A stretch of DNA of 64,000 nucleotides from Bacteroidia bacterium (GCA_022842625.1 JALHPG010000006.1:1-64000), one strand, 5' to 3'. Shown: positions 25,329-34,072, counted from the stretch's first letter. Made by a program: numbers and translations. Notes: generated from the letters alone by a model not told the origin.

Positions 25329-25739
25329 ATGAAATTTAGAATTTTTTATGCTCCTCAGGTTTTTAATACATGGGAAAAATTATTTGTTTTAACATCTGAC
25401 GGTGTACTTTACTGTGAATATTTATTCAAATTTGCTCTGAATGTTATAAACGAGACTAATATTAACTATGAAACGTTTGCACCGAAAGATTATTCTTGGG
25501 GGAAAGGCGTTGAAGGAAATAAAGGCGTTGCTTTTACTAACTATCAAGGCTGTGAAAAGGAATTGACTTGGGAGGAATATTTAAATTTAAAGCCATCGGC
25601 GCTTCTATCGAAGTATAATGGTTCGATACCACGACAAATAGGATGGGTTCAAGAGTATTTAAAAAGAATTCACTTAACTCACGAAAATTGGGATAACGAC
25701 AATTATAAGAAGTTTAAGAATAATATAAAACTAACTTAG
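25329..25739 (+). CDS. Hypothetical protein next to the att site
   Basis: 136 aa, unrecognised, apparently soluble, with many aromatic residues (FNTWEKLFVLTSDGVLYCEY; DYSWGKGVEGNKGVAFTNYQ). ATG preceded by an AT-rich leader typical of this phylum. It is the last gene before the tRNA-fragment att site, so it is probably the terminal gene of the element. The sequence is not an integrase. Confidence 0.62.
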   Translation: MKFRIFYAPQVFNTWEKLFVLTSDGVLYCEYLFKFALNVINETNINYETFAPKDYSWGKGVEGNKGVAFTNYQGCEKELTWEEYLNLKPSALLSKYNGSIPRQIGWVQEYLKRIHLTHENWDNDNYKKFKNNIKLT

Positions 25740-25763
25740 CTTTCAACAGTATAATTTCTTTTG

Positions 25764-25771
25764 TATCTTTG
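25764..25771 (+). promoter_or_regulatory. Bacteroidota-type -7 box
   Basis: TATCTTTG matches the TAnnTTTG -7 consensus used by the Bacteroidota primary sigma factor. There is no ORF of note downstream; the next structured elements are the tRNA 3' fragment and terminator. It could drive a short non-coding transcript of roughly 140 nt reading across the att site. It may also be fortuitous. Confidence 0.35.
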
Positions 25772-25855
25772 AAATAACAATTTGATACCCCAATGTGCCC
25801 CCAAAAAATAAAAAATAAAATATTTTCAACGATAGCAAGTCTTTCAGGCGGGAGT

Positions 25856-25880
25856 TTCAAATTCCAGCGGGATCACAACA
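25856..25880 (+). other. tRNA 3'-end fragment, probable right attachment site (att)
   Basis: The 20 bases TTCAAATTCCAGCGGGATCA read as a tRNA T-loop (TTCAAAT), T-stem 3' strand (TCCAG), acceptor 3' strand (CGGGATC) and discriminator A. The bases to the left (GGAGT) do not pair with TCCAG, so the tRNA identity begins abruptly inside the T-arm. That is the expected structure when a tyrosine-recombinase element integrates into a tRNA gene: an intact tRNA is rebuilt at the other end and only the 3' part remains here. The strand and following terminator place the chromosome to the right. The partner site is not in this window. Confidence 0.6.
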
Positions 25881-25889
25881 ACCAAAAAA

Positions 25890-25913
25890 GCCACTCATTT
25901 GAGTGGCTTTTTT
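25890..25913 (+). terminator. Rho-independent terminator
   Basis: GCCACTC-ATTT-GAGTGGC hairpin, perfect 7-bp stem, followed by six T. Immediately after the tRNA 3' fragment, it is probably the displaced terminator of the original tRNA gene. It also separates element transcription from the convergent metal-efflux operon. Confidence 0.85.
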
Positions 25914-25930
25914 GGTTTTAAAAGGTTTTA

Positions 25931-26566
25931 CTAATTATTCGGATTACCGGCAGAGATCCATTTTTGGATAGCCGTAATATCACAAGACGAAAGTTGACCT
26001 GCATTTTTAGGCATTGCCGAAAAGCCGGATAAATGTTTTAAGCTTCCTAATAATTTATTGTTTGCAATAGAGCTTACCACGCCATTATAATCGCTTAGAT
26101 CAAAGCCCCCGCCCGGATTAGACGAATTATGGCAGCCCGTGCACCATGTTTGTATTAATGGTTTAACTCTTGCGCTATAAGTAAAATTAATCGTATCACA
26201 GCCTTTACAATTAGAGGTGTTTTTAGCGCCCATTTGTATCCAGGCTTTAATAGTGTAAACATCTTTTTTACTTAGCTTAGAATAAGGACTTTCGGGCATA
26301 GATGGATTTGACCCTTTTATGGTGTTATAGATTTCGCTTCTTAAAGGATGCTTAGCCGTAATGCCTTTCATAATTCCTGCATAAGTTGTTAGGTCGAAGC
26401 CCGATTCTTTTTCTTTAGAATTATGACACTCACTAAACGTACAGTTTGAAATAAAGATCGGCAACACATCCTCTTGAAAGCAAGCGTTTGGCGAATAGGT
26501 GTCTCTTATACACATAGTAAGGAACAAGATTGAACCTATTAAAATTAATGCGCTCGTTTTTTTCAT
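25931..26566 (-). CDS. Cytochrome-c-type lipoprotein with two haem-like motifs
   Basis: 211 aa. Lipoprotein signal (ILFLTMC lipobox). Two homologous halves, each like a Planctomycete-type cytochrome c domain: VLPIFISNCTFSECHNSKEK with an unusual C-x4-CH, and VKPLIQTWCTGCHNSSNPGG with the normal CxxCH. Both are followed by GFDL..Y.G and a distal Met (PSMPESPYS; FSAMPKNAG). If the first site does bind haem it needs an atypical maturation; otherwise only the second half is a cytochrome. It lies downstream of the metal-efflux genes on the same strand and may be the last gene of that operon. Confidence 0.75.
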   Translation of the reverse strand: MKKTSALILIGSILFLTMCIRDTYSPNACFQEDVLPIFISNCTFSECHNSKEKESGFDLTTYAGIMKGITAKHPLRSEIYNTIKGSNPSMPESPYSKLSKKDVYTIKAWIQMGAKNTSNCKGCDTINFTYSARVKPLIQTWCTGCHNSSNPGGGFDLSDYNGVVSSIANNKLLGSLKHLSGFSAMPKNAGQLSSCDITAIQKWISAGNPNN

Positions 26567-26604
26567 TTTATTAAGTTTTATTTATTGCGTGTAAAAATCA
26601 TTTC

Positions 26605-27741
26605 TTACTCTTCGCTTGTATTTTTTAATTGCATTAATAAAGAATAAGCACCCTTAGTAACAACTTCAAATCCCGAAAGATCTTTTCCGTCTAGTGTAAT
26701 TACTTCAGTAAAATTAGTTTCAGTGCTACCTTTCTTAATTTCCAGTAGTTCAAATTGCTTATTTCCTTTTGAGATAAATATAAAATCTTTTCCTTCGTGA
26801 CTAACAATAGCATCATCATTTATTGATTGAGTGTTATTCATCTTAATTTCCACTTCTGCATTCATATACATGCCGGGTAACAAAGTTTTATCGTAATCCT
26901 CAAAATGGCAATGCACTTCTGCGCTTCTGTCTAGCGATAATTCCTGGCTAATTAAAATTATTTCGCAAGGATGTTTTTTGTCGGGCTGATTATTATTAAA
27001 GGCAACTAATTTTTGTCCGATAGATAGTTTATCAAGATCTTTTTCAAATACTTTTAAATTTAAATGAATATCAGATGGATTGATAAGTTCAAACAAGATG
27101 TCGGCCGGGTTGACATATTTACCAATGTTTACATTTACTTTAGAAACAAATCCATCTATTGAAGAATAAACATTAACGCTTCGTGATAAATTAGATTCAC
27201 TAAGTTTTTCGGGATCGATATTGATCAGTTTTAATTTTTCGGCTAAGGCACTCAAAGCAATTTTTTGTGTTTTGTAATCCATTTCGCTTTGCTGAAAAAC
27301 TTTATCACTACTGGCTTTACTTATATTTAATTCTTTTTGACGAACATATTCGTTTTCAAAAAAGGATAATTTTGATTTAATGGTTAAATAATCTTGCTGT
27401 AATTGAATGTATTGCTGATCTTCCATAGAAGCAATTATTTCGCCTTTTTTTACATGCATGCCCGGTAATAATTTGGTTGATTTTAAAAACCCGCCTAATG
27501 GCATGCTCACCGAAACCATATTTTGTGGCGGCACATCAATTTTACCGTTTAATTTTAAAGTGGTAGCAATAGTTCTTTTTTCTAATTTCCCTAATTGAAT
27601 GTTAGCGCTTTTAAATTGAGCATCTGTTAGCGTTACATTGTTTTCAAGAATAGCTTGCGTTGATTCTGTTTCTTTAGCTTCTTTGCTTCCACAAGAGAAT
27701 AAAGCAAATGTGACAATAAATAGGATGATTATTTTTTTCAT
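26605..27741 (-). CDS. RND efflux periplasmic adaptor (CusB/CzcB type lipoprotein)
   Basis: 378 aa. Lipoprotein signal peptide (FALFSCGSK). Membrane-fusion-protein architecture: first barrel-sandwich strand SVSMPLGGFLKSTKLLPGMH, alpha-hairpin of about 80 residues (QLQQDYLTIKSKLSFFENEY), second sandwich half YSSIDGFVSKVNVNIGKYV, then beta-barrel and membrane-proximal domains (LLPGMYMNAEVEIK). It links the CzcA-type pump to the TolC-like channel. The gene starts 6 bp after the TolC-like gene. Metal specificity is not visible; no His-rich tail. Confidence 0.9.
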   Translation of the reverse strand: MKKIIILFIVTFALFSCGSKEAKETESTQAILENNVTLTDAQFKSANIQLGKLEKRTIATTLKLNGKIDVPPQNMVSVSMPLGGFLKSTKLLPGMHVKKGEIIASMEDQQYIQLQQDYLTIKSKLSFFENEYVRQKELNISKASSDKVFQQSEMDYKTQKIALSALAEKLKLINIDPEKLSESNLSRSVNVYSSIDGFVSKVNVNIGKYVNPADILFELINPSDIHLNLKVFEKDLDKLSIGQKLVAFNNNQPDKKHPCEIILISQELSLDRSAEVHCHFEDYDKTLLPGMYMNAEVEIKMNNTQSINDDAIVSHEGKDFIFISKGNKQFELLEIKKGSTETNFTEVITLDGKDLSGFEVVTKGAYSLLMQLKNTSEE

Positions 27742-27747
27742 GATTTT

Positions 27748-29019
27748 TTATTTAGAAATTAAATAATTGATTTGAATTGTAGTTTCATTTAAATTTTTTA
27801 CTGCGTCGAGATAGTTAGAACGGATACTGATCGCTTGGTTTGTCAGCATTACCCATTCTAAATAATTAAGCTCGCCGTTATTAAATTGTTTATTTGCAGT
27901 TTCTGAAATTAATGAAGCGTTTTTGAGAGCTGTATTTTCAAAGTAATTTACTGTTGCCAAATTTGCTTGATATTGGCGTATGGCAGCATTAAATTGTGAT
28001 TGTAATAAATTCATCTCTTGTAAATAATTATTCTCAGAAATAGTTTGATTTATTTTAGAAGAATTTATTTTAGCCTTTTGAGCACCGAAAAATAAAGGAA
28101 TGCCTACTCCAACCTGTAGCGACTGAAACCGTGTATTTAAATTATAAGTTACATTATCAGACCCGGTACCTTTCATAGTCATGTTATAATACCCAAAATT
28201 AAGGTCCGGCATCAAGCGCGACTTTTCTAACTTTTGATTTATGAGAGAGGTCTTTTTTTGCTGTTCGATTATTTTTAGCGACGGGTGTTGGTTTAATAAA
28301 CTTTTATCTGTTGTAACTTCTAAATTTAATTTAGAATTAGTTTCAGTTGGGATAAATGAAGTGGAGGTGTTAAGTACTAATTTAAACTGAAGAAGTATCA
28401 ACTCAATATCCTGCTGCAGCTGATAGAGCTGCATGGTAATATTTCCTCTTTGACTTTCGGCAGTTGTTTTTTCAAGAATATTACTTTCTCCTGTTGAAAA
28501 ACGTAGATTTGCTTTTTCTAAAAACATAGCATAAATACTATCGTTTTTTAATAAAAGCCCTTCCTTTTCTTTTAAATAGAGGTAAGTATAAAAAACCTGT
28601 CGCACCATTTTTTTAGTATCTGCTTCCTTTAACGAAATTGACAGCACAGATGTTTTCCATTCTTCTGTTAATAGTTTTTTTTGATTAGAATAAACGGTTG
28701 GAAAATTAAAGGATTGTGAAATGCCTATTCGATTATCTGTATAAGAGCTATTTAGTTGTCCGTATTCTCCGCTAACATTTGCTTGCGGAATAGAGGCGGA
28801 TGTTTTAATTAATTTTTGCTGATATAGAGATCTTAGTTTTTCGTTCTTTATTGTAAGGTTGTTTTTTAAGGCTGTATCAATTGCCGATCCTAAATTGATC
28901 GCCGTTTGAGCTTTAAAAAATTGACAATTGACAATAAACAATAAGCAAATAATGCAACAAAATTGACAATTGAAAATTTTTAAAGAATCTTGTTTCGGTA
29001 TTTTTAAAATTTCATTCAT
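27748..29019 (-). CDS. TolC-family outer membrane efflux protein
   Basis: 423 aa. Two OEP repeats of long helices (NLTIKNEKLRSLYQQKLIKT ... ; NYLQEMNLLQSQFNAAIRQY) and strands typical of TolC/CzcC. The ORF start is odd: the first about 37 residues (FNCQFCCIICLLFIVNCQFF) are encoded by an AATTGACAATTGACA-type low-complexity repeat common in flavobacterial intergenic DNA, which here supplies the hydrophobic core of the signal peptide. A shorter native start may have been lost. It lies 3 bp after the four-helix-bundle gene and 6 bp before the adaptor gene. Confidence 0.9.
   Translation of the reverse strand: MNEILKIPKQDSLKIFNCQFCCIICLLFIVNCQFFKAQTAINLGSAIDTALKNNLTIKNEKLRSLYQQKLIKTSASIPQANVSGEYGQLNSSYTDNRIGISQSFNFPTVYSNQKKLLTEEWKTSVLSISLKEADTKKMVRQVFYTYLYLKEKEGLLLKNDSIYAMFLEKANLRFSTGESNILEKTTAESQRGNITMQLYQLQQDIELILLQFKLVLNTSTSFIPTETNSKLNLEVTTDKSLLNQHPSLKIIEQQKKTSLINQKLEKSRLMPDLNFGYYNMTMKGTGSDNVTYNLNTRFQSLQVGVGIPLFFGAQKAKINSSKINQTISENNYLQEMNLLQSQFNAAIRQYQANLATVNYFENTALKNASLISETANKQFNNGELNYLEWVMLTNQAISIRSNYLDAVKNLNETTIQINYLISK
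28917..28976. repeat. AATTGACAATTGACA-type repeat within the TolC-like gene
   Basis: The words ATTGACAATTG occur twice (28920-28930 and 28962-28972) flanking AACAATAAGCAAATAATGC. Similar TTGTTATT/ATTGCTAATTG text lies at 29,401-29,440 between the S23-like and CzcA genes. Such AT-rich palindromic words are dispersed repeats in many Bacteroidota. Here the sequence is translated as part of the signal peptide. Confidence 0.5.
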
Positions 29020-29022
29020 AAA

Positions 29023-29388
29023 TTAATATTTTTCCGGGTTTTTTATTGCATGGGCGATAAGTTTTCCAACTTCTTCATTTCTTTCGATTAAAATTTTATG
29101 CGAATCTTCGTTTATATATTCGCAGGCTAATGCAAAATTAATCCACACTCCTGTTTCTGAATTTTCCGCATCACAATCTGAGAATTTCGAAACAAAATGT
29201 GCTGGATATTGACGTTTACGGTATGCTTCTGCCAAGTTAGCGCATACACTCCTTGAAGATCTTCTTACTTGATCGGTAAGCGAATACTTTTCTTCTTTAG
29301 GGAATGATTTACTTATTTGAAATATTTCCATAGCTTGGGCAAATGCTTTTTTATATAATGTAGTTTCTTTAAAATTTTTAGCGCTCAT
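29023..29388 (-). CDS. Four-helix-bundle (S23/IVS-type) protein
   Basis: 121 aa. Matches the family of four-helix-bundle proteins encoded in 23S rRNA intervening sequences and scattered elsewhere in Bacteroidota: NFKETTLYKKAFAQAMEIFQ, FPKEEKYSLTDQVRRSSRSV, CANLAEAYRKRQY, and a C-terminal helix. No enzymatic activity is known for the family. It interrupts the CzcA-TolC-adaptor operon (27 bp after CzcA, 3 bp before TolC-like), probably by insertion together with flanking repeat DNA. Confidence 0.88.
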   Translation of the reverse strand: MSAKNFKETTLYKKAFAQAMEIFQISKSFPKEEKYSLTDQVRRSSRSVCANLAEAYRKRQYPAHFVSKFSDCDAENSETGVWINFALACEYINEDSHKILIERNEEVGKLIAHAIKNPEKY

Positions 29389-29415
29389 TATTAGATTTTA
29401 ATTTGGTTGTTATTG

Positions 29416-32400
29416 CTAATTGTTATTTGCTGATTGCTTATTTATCTTTTCAAAAACAATATATAAAATAGGCAAAACAAACAAGGTTAAAAATGTTGCT
29501 ATCATCAATCCGCCAATAACAACGGTTGCTAACGGTCTCTGAACTTCGGCACCGGCACCATTACTTAAGGCCATAGGCAAAAATCCTAAAGAAGCTACAA
29601 ATGCTGTCATTAGTACGGGCCTTAAACGCACTTTTGTGCCCATTAAAACAATACGGTGTAAGCTTTTATAACCTTCTTTTTTAAGCCTGTTAAATTCGGC
29701 GATCAATACAATTCCGTTTAATACAGCAACGCCAAATAAGGCGATAAATCCTACTCCTGCACTTATACTAAATGGCATACCTCTTAAGGCTAAAAAGAAA
29801 ATACCGCCAATAGCAGATAAGGGTATGGCAGAATAAATTAATAAGCCATGTCGTACTGAATTGAATGCAAAAAAGAGCAATAAAAAAATTAATATTAATG
29901 AAACCGGAACAGCTATCATTAAACGCTGCTTTGCTGCATTTAAATTTTCAAATGCTCCTCCGTAAGTAATGTAATAGCCGGACGGAAATTTTATAGTTGC
30001 GTCTACCTTTTTTTGTAATTCATTTACAATGCTTTGAACATCCCTTCCTCTTACATTAAAGCCAACAATAATTCTTCGTTTTGCATCTTCTCGTTGTATT
30101 TGGTTAGGTCCGTTTTTGATCTCTACCTTCGCTAATTGATATAAAGGAATTTGCGTGCCTTGTGAAGTTGGTATTAATAAATTTTTCACATCTTCTAAAT
30201 CGTTGCGCTTATCGGTGTTTAATCTAACTACTACATCAAATCGTTTTTCACCTTCAAAAATAAGGCCGCTGCTTTGTCCTGCAAATGCAGTATTTACAAC
30301 CTTATTTATGTCTGCTATGTTTAAATTATATTGTGCAATTGCATCTCGGTTGTATTCTATTATCACCTCGGGCATACCTGTTACCGGTTCTAAATATAAA
30401 TTTTTAGCTCCTTCAACGGTGTTTACAAGGGCTCCTAGTTTTTGCGAATAAGCGGCAAGGGTGTCTAAATTCTCACCAAATATTTTACAAACCACATCTT
30501 GTTTTGCTCCGGTCATTAATTCATTAAAACGCATTTGCACAGGAAATTGAAAGCTTGTTGTAATTCCGGGAACATCTGCAACAGCTTTACCCATTTTTTC
30601 GGCTAATTCATTAAATGTTTTGGCTGAGGTCCACTCAGATTTATCTTTTAAAATTATCATCATATCGGCTGCTTCCATTGGCATAGGGTCTGTTGGCACT
30701 TCGCCGCTTCCGATCTTAGTAACTACTTTTTCTACTTCAGGAAATTGAGTTTTTAAAATACGTGCGGCTTTTTGAGTATTCTCAATAGTCGTGTTTAAAT
30801 TACTGCCGGTTAGAACTCTAGTTTCTACTGCAAAATCACCTTCTTCGAGGGCAGGAATAAATTCACCACCTAACGATGATAACACTATGATAGCAGAAAT
30901 AAAAAGTAATATAACAGAGCTTAAAACTAATTTAGGAAAACGTACTATTTTGCTTAATGCAGTTTGATAAACTCTTTCAACTCCATTCATTAATTTATCA
31001 GAGATGTTTGGCTTGTGTTTTGTTTTTTTACTCAAAAACAAAGCGCTCATCATTGGAATATAAGTAAGCGATAATACAAAAGCCCCTAATAACGCAAATG
31101 CCACTGTTTGAGCCATAGGTTTAAACATTTTACCTTCTATGCCTTGTAATGTAAATATTGGCAAGTAAACCACTAAAATTATGATCTGGCCAAATACGGC
31201 ACTATTCATCATTTTGCTTGCAGAATAATTTACCTCGTTATCCATTTGTGTTTGATCTAATTTGTTAAGACCCCTGAATTGTTTTCCATGGGAGAGTTGA
31301 TGCATCACAGCTTCTACAATGATCACCGCCCCGTCTACAATTAAACCAAAATCTAGGGCACCAAGGCTCATTAAATTTCCACTAACGCCAAACGTATTCA
31401 TAAGAATAATTGCAAACAACATTGCAAGTGGAATAACAGATGCTACTAATAAACCTGCTCTAAAGTTTCCTAAAAACAACACCAATACAAAAATTACAAT
31501 TAACGCACCTTCCATTAAATTTTGTTCAACCGTTCCAATGGCATTGTTTACCATTTTTGTTCTATCTAAAAATGGTTCAAGTACCACACCTTCCGGTAAG
31601 GTTTTCTGAATTTGGGCAACGCGTTCTTTTACTTTTTTTATCACGTCACTACTGTTTGCGCCTTTAAGCATCATTACTACAGCGCCGGCTACTTCACCTT
31701 TATCATTATAGCACATAGCGCCATAGCGGGTTGAATACCCGATGTTAACATCGGCTACATCTCTTATAAATAAAGGCGTTCCGTTTTCAGTGGCTTTGAT
31801 CGAAATATTTTTAATATCATTTATACTGCCAAGCAGTCCTTCACTTCTGATAAATAAAACGGTTGGTCCTTTTTCAATATAGGCGCCACCTGTATTTTGA
31901 TTATTTTTTTCTAATGCCGAAAAAACATCATGAATGGTAATGTTATGTGATTGGAGTTTATTAGGATCAACAGAAATTTCAAACTGTTTTAATTTCCCTC
32001 CAAAACTACTCACTTCTGCTACACCTTGCACGCCTAGTAATTGCCTTCGAACGATCCAATCTTGGATGGTTCTTAATTCGGTTTCGTTATATTTTTTTTC
32101 GTAACCTTCTTTTGGTCTTATTACATATTGATAGATCTCACCTAAGCCGGTAGAAACAGGTCCTAGTTCCGGAGTTCCTATGCCTTGCGGAATGGTTGAT
32201 TGAATTTTTTGTAAGCGCTCTGCTACTTGCTGTCTCGCCCAATAAATATCCGTTTCATCATCAAACACAATGGTTACTAATGATAATCCGAAGCGAGAAA
32301 AACTTCTTATTTCTTTAAGACCGGAAATGTTATTATTAGCTTGTTCTATTGGAAAGGTAACAAGCCGTTCTATGTCTGTTGCGCCAAATGATGGGGCTAC

Positions 32401-32553
32401 TGTAATTACCTGAACTTGATTATTTGTAATATCCGGTACAGCGTCAATAGGAAGTTTTGTTAATTCATAGGTGCCATAACCAATTAGGCCTATAATAAAA
32501 AGCCCTATTATTAGTTTGTTACGAATTGAAAATTCAATTATTTTATTTAGCAT
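29416..32553 (-). CDS. czcA: Heavy-metal RND efflux pump (CusA/CzcA family)
   Basis: 1,045 aa, full length. Twelve membrane helices in the RND 1+5+1+5 layout and two large periplasmic loops. HME-type signature ALDFGLIVDGAVIIVEAV in helix 4, plus PIDAVPDITNNQVQV near the N-terminus and GGEFIPALEEGDFAV after helix 7, all characteristic of CusA/CzcA proteins. It exports metal cations from periplasm or cytoplasm through the adaptor and TolC-like partners encoded downstream. Whether the substrate is Cu/Ag or Co/Zn/Cd cannot be fixed by eye. Preceded on the same strand by a small exported protein gene typical of such operons. Confidence 0.95.
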   Translation of the reverse strand: MLNKIIEFSIRNKLIIGLFIIGLIGYGTYELTKLPIDAVPDITNNQVQVITVAPSFGATDIERLVTFPIEQANNNISGLKEIRSFSRFGLSLVTIVFDDETDIYWARQQVAERLQKIQSTIPQGIGTPELGPVSTGLGEIYQYVIRPKEGYEKKYNETELRTIQDWIVRRQLLGVQGVAEVSSFGGKLKQFEISVDPNKLQSHNITIHDVFSALEKNNQNTGGAYIEKGPTVLFIRSEGLLGSINDIKNISIKATENGTPLFIRDVADVNIGYSTRYGAMCYNDKGEVAGAVVMMLKGANSSDVIKKVKERVAQIQKTLPEGVVLEPFLDRTKMVNNAIGTVEQNLMEGALIVIFVLVLFLGNFRAGLLVASVIPLAMLFAIILMNTFGVSGNLMSLGALDFGLIVDGAVIIVEAVMHQLSHGKQFRGLNKLDQTQMDNEVNYSASKMMNSAVFGQIIILVVYLPIFTLQGIEGKMFKPMAQTVAFALLGAFVLSLTYIPMMSALFLSKKTKHKPNISDKLMNGVERVYQTALSKIVRFPKLVLSSVILLFISAIIVLSSLGGEFIPALEEGDFAVETRVLTGSNLNTTIENTQKAARILKTQFPEVEKVVTKIGSGEVPTDPMPMEAADMMIILKDKSEWTSAKTFNELAEKMGKAVADVPGITTSFQFPVQMRFNELMTGAKQDVVCKIFGENLDTLAAYSQKLGALVNTVEGAKNLYLEPVTGMPEVIIEYNRDAIAQYNLNIADINKVVNTAFAGQSSGLIFEGEKRFDVVVRLNTDKRNDLEDVKNLLIPTSQGTQIPLYQLAKVEIKNGPNQIQREDAKRRIIVGFNVRGRDVQSIVNELQKKVDATIKFPSGYYITYGGAFENLNAAKQRLMIAVPVSLILIFLLLFFAFNSVRHGLLIYSAIPLSAIGGIFFLALRGMPFSISAGVGFIALFGVAVLNGIVLIAEFNRLKKEGYKSLHRIVLMGTKVRLRPVLMTAFVASLGFLPMALSNGAGAEVQRPLATVVIGGLMIATFLTLFVLPILYIVFEKINKQSANNN

Positions 32554-32644
32554 AATTTATAATGTTAATTTTTTTGATTTAGGTAACATATTAAAAACAC
32601 AAATACCATTTTAGTATTTATGAATTTAAAAGATCAAATTAAAA

Positions 32645-33031
32645 TTAACAGAATTTTGGCGGTTGCCAAATAGAAGAAAGAAAAGTTGATTGCAAAAACT
32701 CTTCGTGATACACCGAAAAAGATCTTGTTTCTATAAAGGTAGGTTTTGTAGAAAGTCCTTCGAAATTATTTGGTATAAATGCAATAGTGATAGAATTTAT
32801 ACAACCATCATGCGATTTAAAAGGTAATTTCATATCTTCATCATGGTCACTATATTGCACATCCGTTTGGGAATAGTGCATATCTAAAAATGCGATTAAA
32901 GATAAGTTGCCGTCTTTTTCTTTGTGCTCAATAAAGTGCTCTATTAACAAAGGCAACTTCACTAATTGATTCAATTCAGTAAGTGAGATCAAATAAATAC
33001 TAAGAAGTGATATGGCAATAAATTTTTTCAA
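32645..33031 (-). CDS. Small exported protein heading the metal-efflux operon
   Basis: About 128 aa from a TTG at 33031 (KKFIAISLLSIYLISLTELN), where a signal-like helix starts; the track's TTG at 33091 would add 20 residues that overlap the upstream control region. Contains acidic and His-bearing stretches (QYSDHDEDMKLPF) and one Cys. Small exported proteins of this type lie upstream of CzcA genes in many Bacteroidota and may bind metal, but their function is not established. About 90 bp separate it from the pump gene. Confidence 0.6.
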   Translation of the reverse strand: MKKFIAISLLSIYLISLTELNQLVKLPLLIEHFIEHKEKDGNLSLIAFLDMHYSQTDVQYSDHDEDMKLPFKSHDGCINSITIAFIPNNFEGLSTKPTFIETRSFSVYHEEFLQSTFLSSIWQPPKFC

Positions 33032-33146
33032 TAGAGCAAATATACAAAAATATAGAAAATTTAAGGCATTTATAAACACAAAATCTGCCAAAAAGTAAAA
33101 GTAGAAAAATCATAAAATTTTATTTACCTTAATGATTAAGGCTTTT

Positions 33147-33190
33147 GTAACAAATGTAACCGTAATATGATTTTTATCACCCCACCTTTG
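33147..33190 (+). promoter_or_regulatory. Crp/Fnr-type sites and promoter upstream of the TauE gene
   Basis: TGAT-TTTT-ATCA at 33168-33179 is a perfect FNR-like palindrome core. Upstream at 33147-33160 lies GTAAC-AAAT-GTAAC, a direct repeat with the same 4-bp spacing. A CACCTTTG at 33183-33190 is one base from the TAnnTTTG -7 consensus. The sites could serve the plus-strand sulfur genes, the minus-strand metal operon, or both. Confidence 0.55.
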
Positions 33191-33215
33191 TACTATAAAT
33201 TTTAAAAAATAAACA

Positions 33216-34013
33216 ATGGAAATAATAGGTTACATCTCATCAATTTTAATTGGCATTTCTTTAGGACTCATTGGCAGCGGAGGCAGTATTTTAACTGTGC
33301 CTGTATTGGTTTACTTATTTGGTATTGATGCTGTGGCTGCAACGGCATATTCTTTATTTATTGTTGGTTTTACAGCGGCCGTTGGCTCTTTTGGCTATTT
33401 TAAGAAAGGATTAGTAAATGTAAAAACAGCAATAGTTTTTGGTATCCCTTCTATTATAGCAGTTTTTTTAACCAGAGCATACATAGTGCCGGCAATTCCA
33501 AAAGAGGTTTTCTCAATTGGAGATTTTATGGTTACTAAAAGTATTTTAATGATGTTATTGTTTGCGGTATTAATGGTTGCGGCATCTTATAGCATGATCA
33601 AAAAGGATAAAAAGAAAAAGGAAGAAGATCTGGGGCCGCAAAAATTTAATTATCCGGTAATTTTAATTGAAGGCGCCATTGTAGGTTTAGTTACAGGATT
33701 AGTAGGTGCCGGTGGAGGGTTTTTAATTATTCCGGCGTTGGTTCTTTTATCAAAACTTCCAATGAAAGAAGCGGTTGGAACATCCTTAGTTATTATTGCC
33801 GCAAAATCTTTAATTGGTTTTTTTGGAGAGGGTGGAGAAACTGTTATTGACTGGATGTTGTTAACATCAGTTGCTGCTTTTGCTACTGTTGGAATTTTTA
33901 TTGGAATTTATTTATCTAAAAAAATTGACGGCGCAAAATTGAAACCGATTTTTGGTTGGTTTGTTTTAATAATGGGTATTTATATCATAATAAAAGAAAC
34001 ACTACTTAAATAA
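33216..34013 (+). CDS. Sulfite exporter TauE/SafE family permease
   Basis: 265 aa, eight hydrophobic helices in two repeats. The repeats start ISLGLIGSGGSILTVPVLVY and AIVGLVTGLVGAGGGFLIIP, the GxGGG-type signatures of the family. Members move sulfite, sulfonates or other sulfur compounds across the inner membrane. First gene of the plus-strand sulfur island and preceded by Crp/Fnr-type sites; its product probably removes sulfite made by the persulfide dioxygenase-like protein encoded next. Confidence 0.92.
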   Translation: MEIIGYISSILIGISLGLIGSGGSILTVPVLVYLFGIDAVAATAYSLFIVGFTAAVGSFGYFKKGLVNVKTAIVFGIPSIIAVFLTRAYIVPAIPKEVFSIGDFMVTKSILMMLLFAVLMVAASYSMIKKDKKKKEEDLGPQKFNYPVILIEGAIVGLVTGLVGAGGGFLIIPALVLLSKLPMKEAVGTSLVIIAAKSLIGFFGEGGETVIDWMLLTSVAAFATVGIFIGIYLSKKIDGAKLKPIFGWFVLIMGIYIIIKETLLK

Positions 34014-34017
34014 CGAG

Positions 34018-34072
34018 TGTAACATATATCACACTAAATATTGTAAACAGTTTTAGTGTAATATTTGTTACC
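34018..34072 (+). promoter_or_regulatory. Two Crp/Fnr-like palindromes before the MBL-rhodanese gene
   Basis: TGTAAC-ATAT-ATCACA (34018-34033) and TGTAAT-ATTT-GTTACC (34057-34072) are imperfect palindromes with half sites like those at 33147, 45136 and 46955. They sit 70-125 bp upstream of the ATG at 34142, in the normal range for activator sites. The interpretation as Crp/Fnr sites is inference from repetition of the same architecture. Confidence 0.45.

Noticed and set aside
25831-25880. A complete tRNA gene
   Set aside because: Only the T-loop and 3' half are recognisable; T-stem 5' strand does not pair and no anticodon or D arm fits upstream. Recorded as att remnant.
33031-33091. Upstream TTG start of the small metal-operon protein
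   Set aside because: It adds 20 hydrophobic residues before an evident signal peptide and runs into the shared control region.
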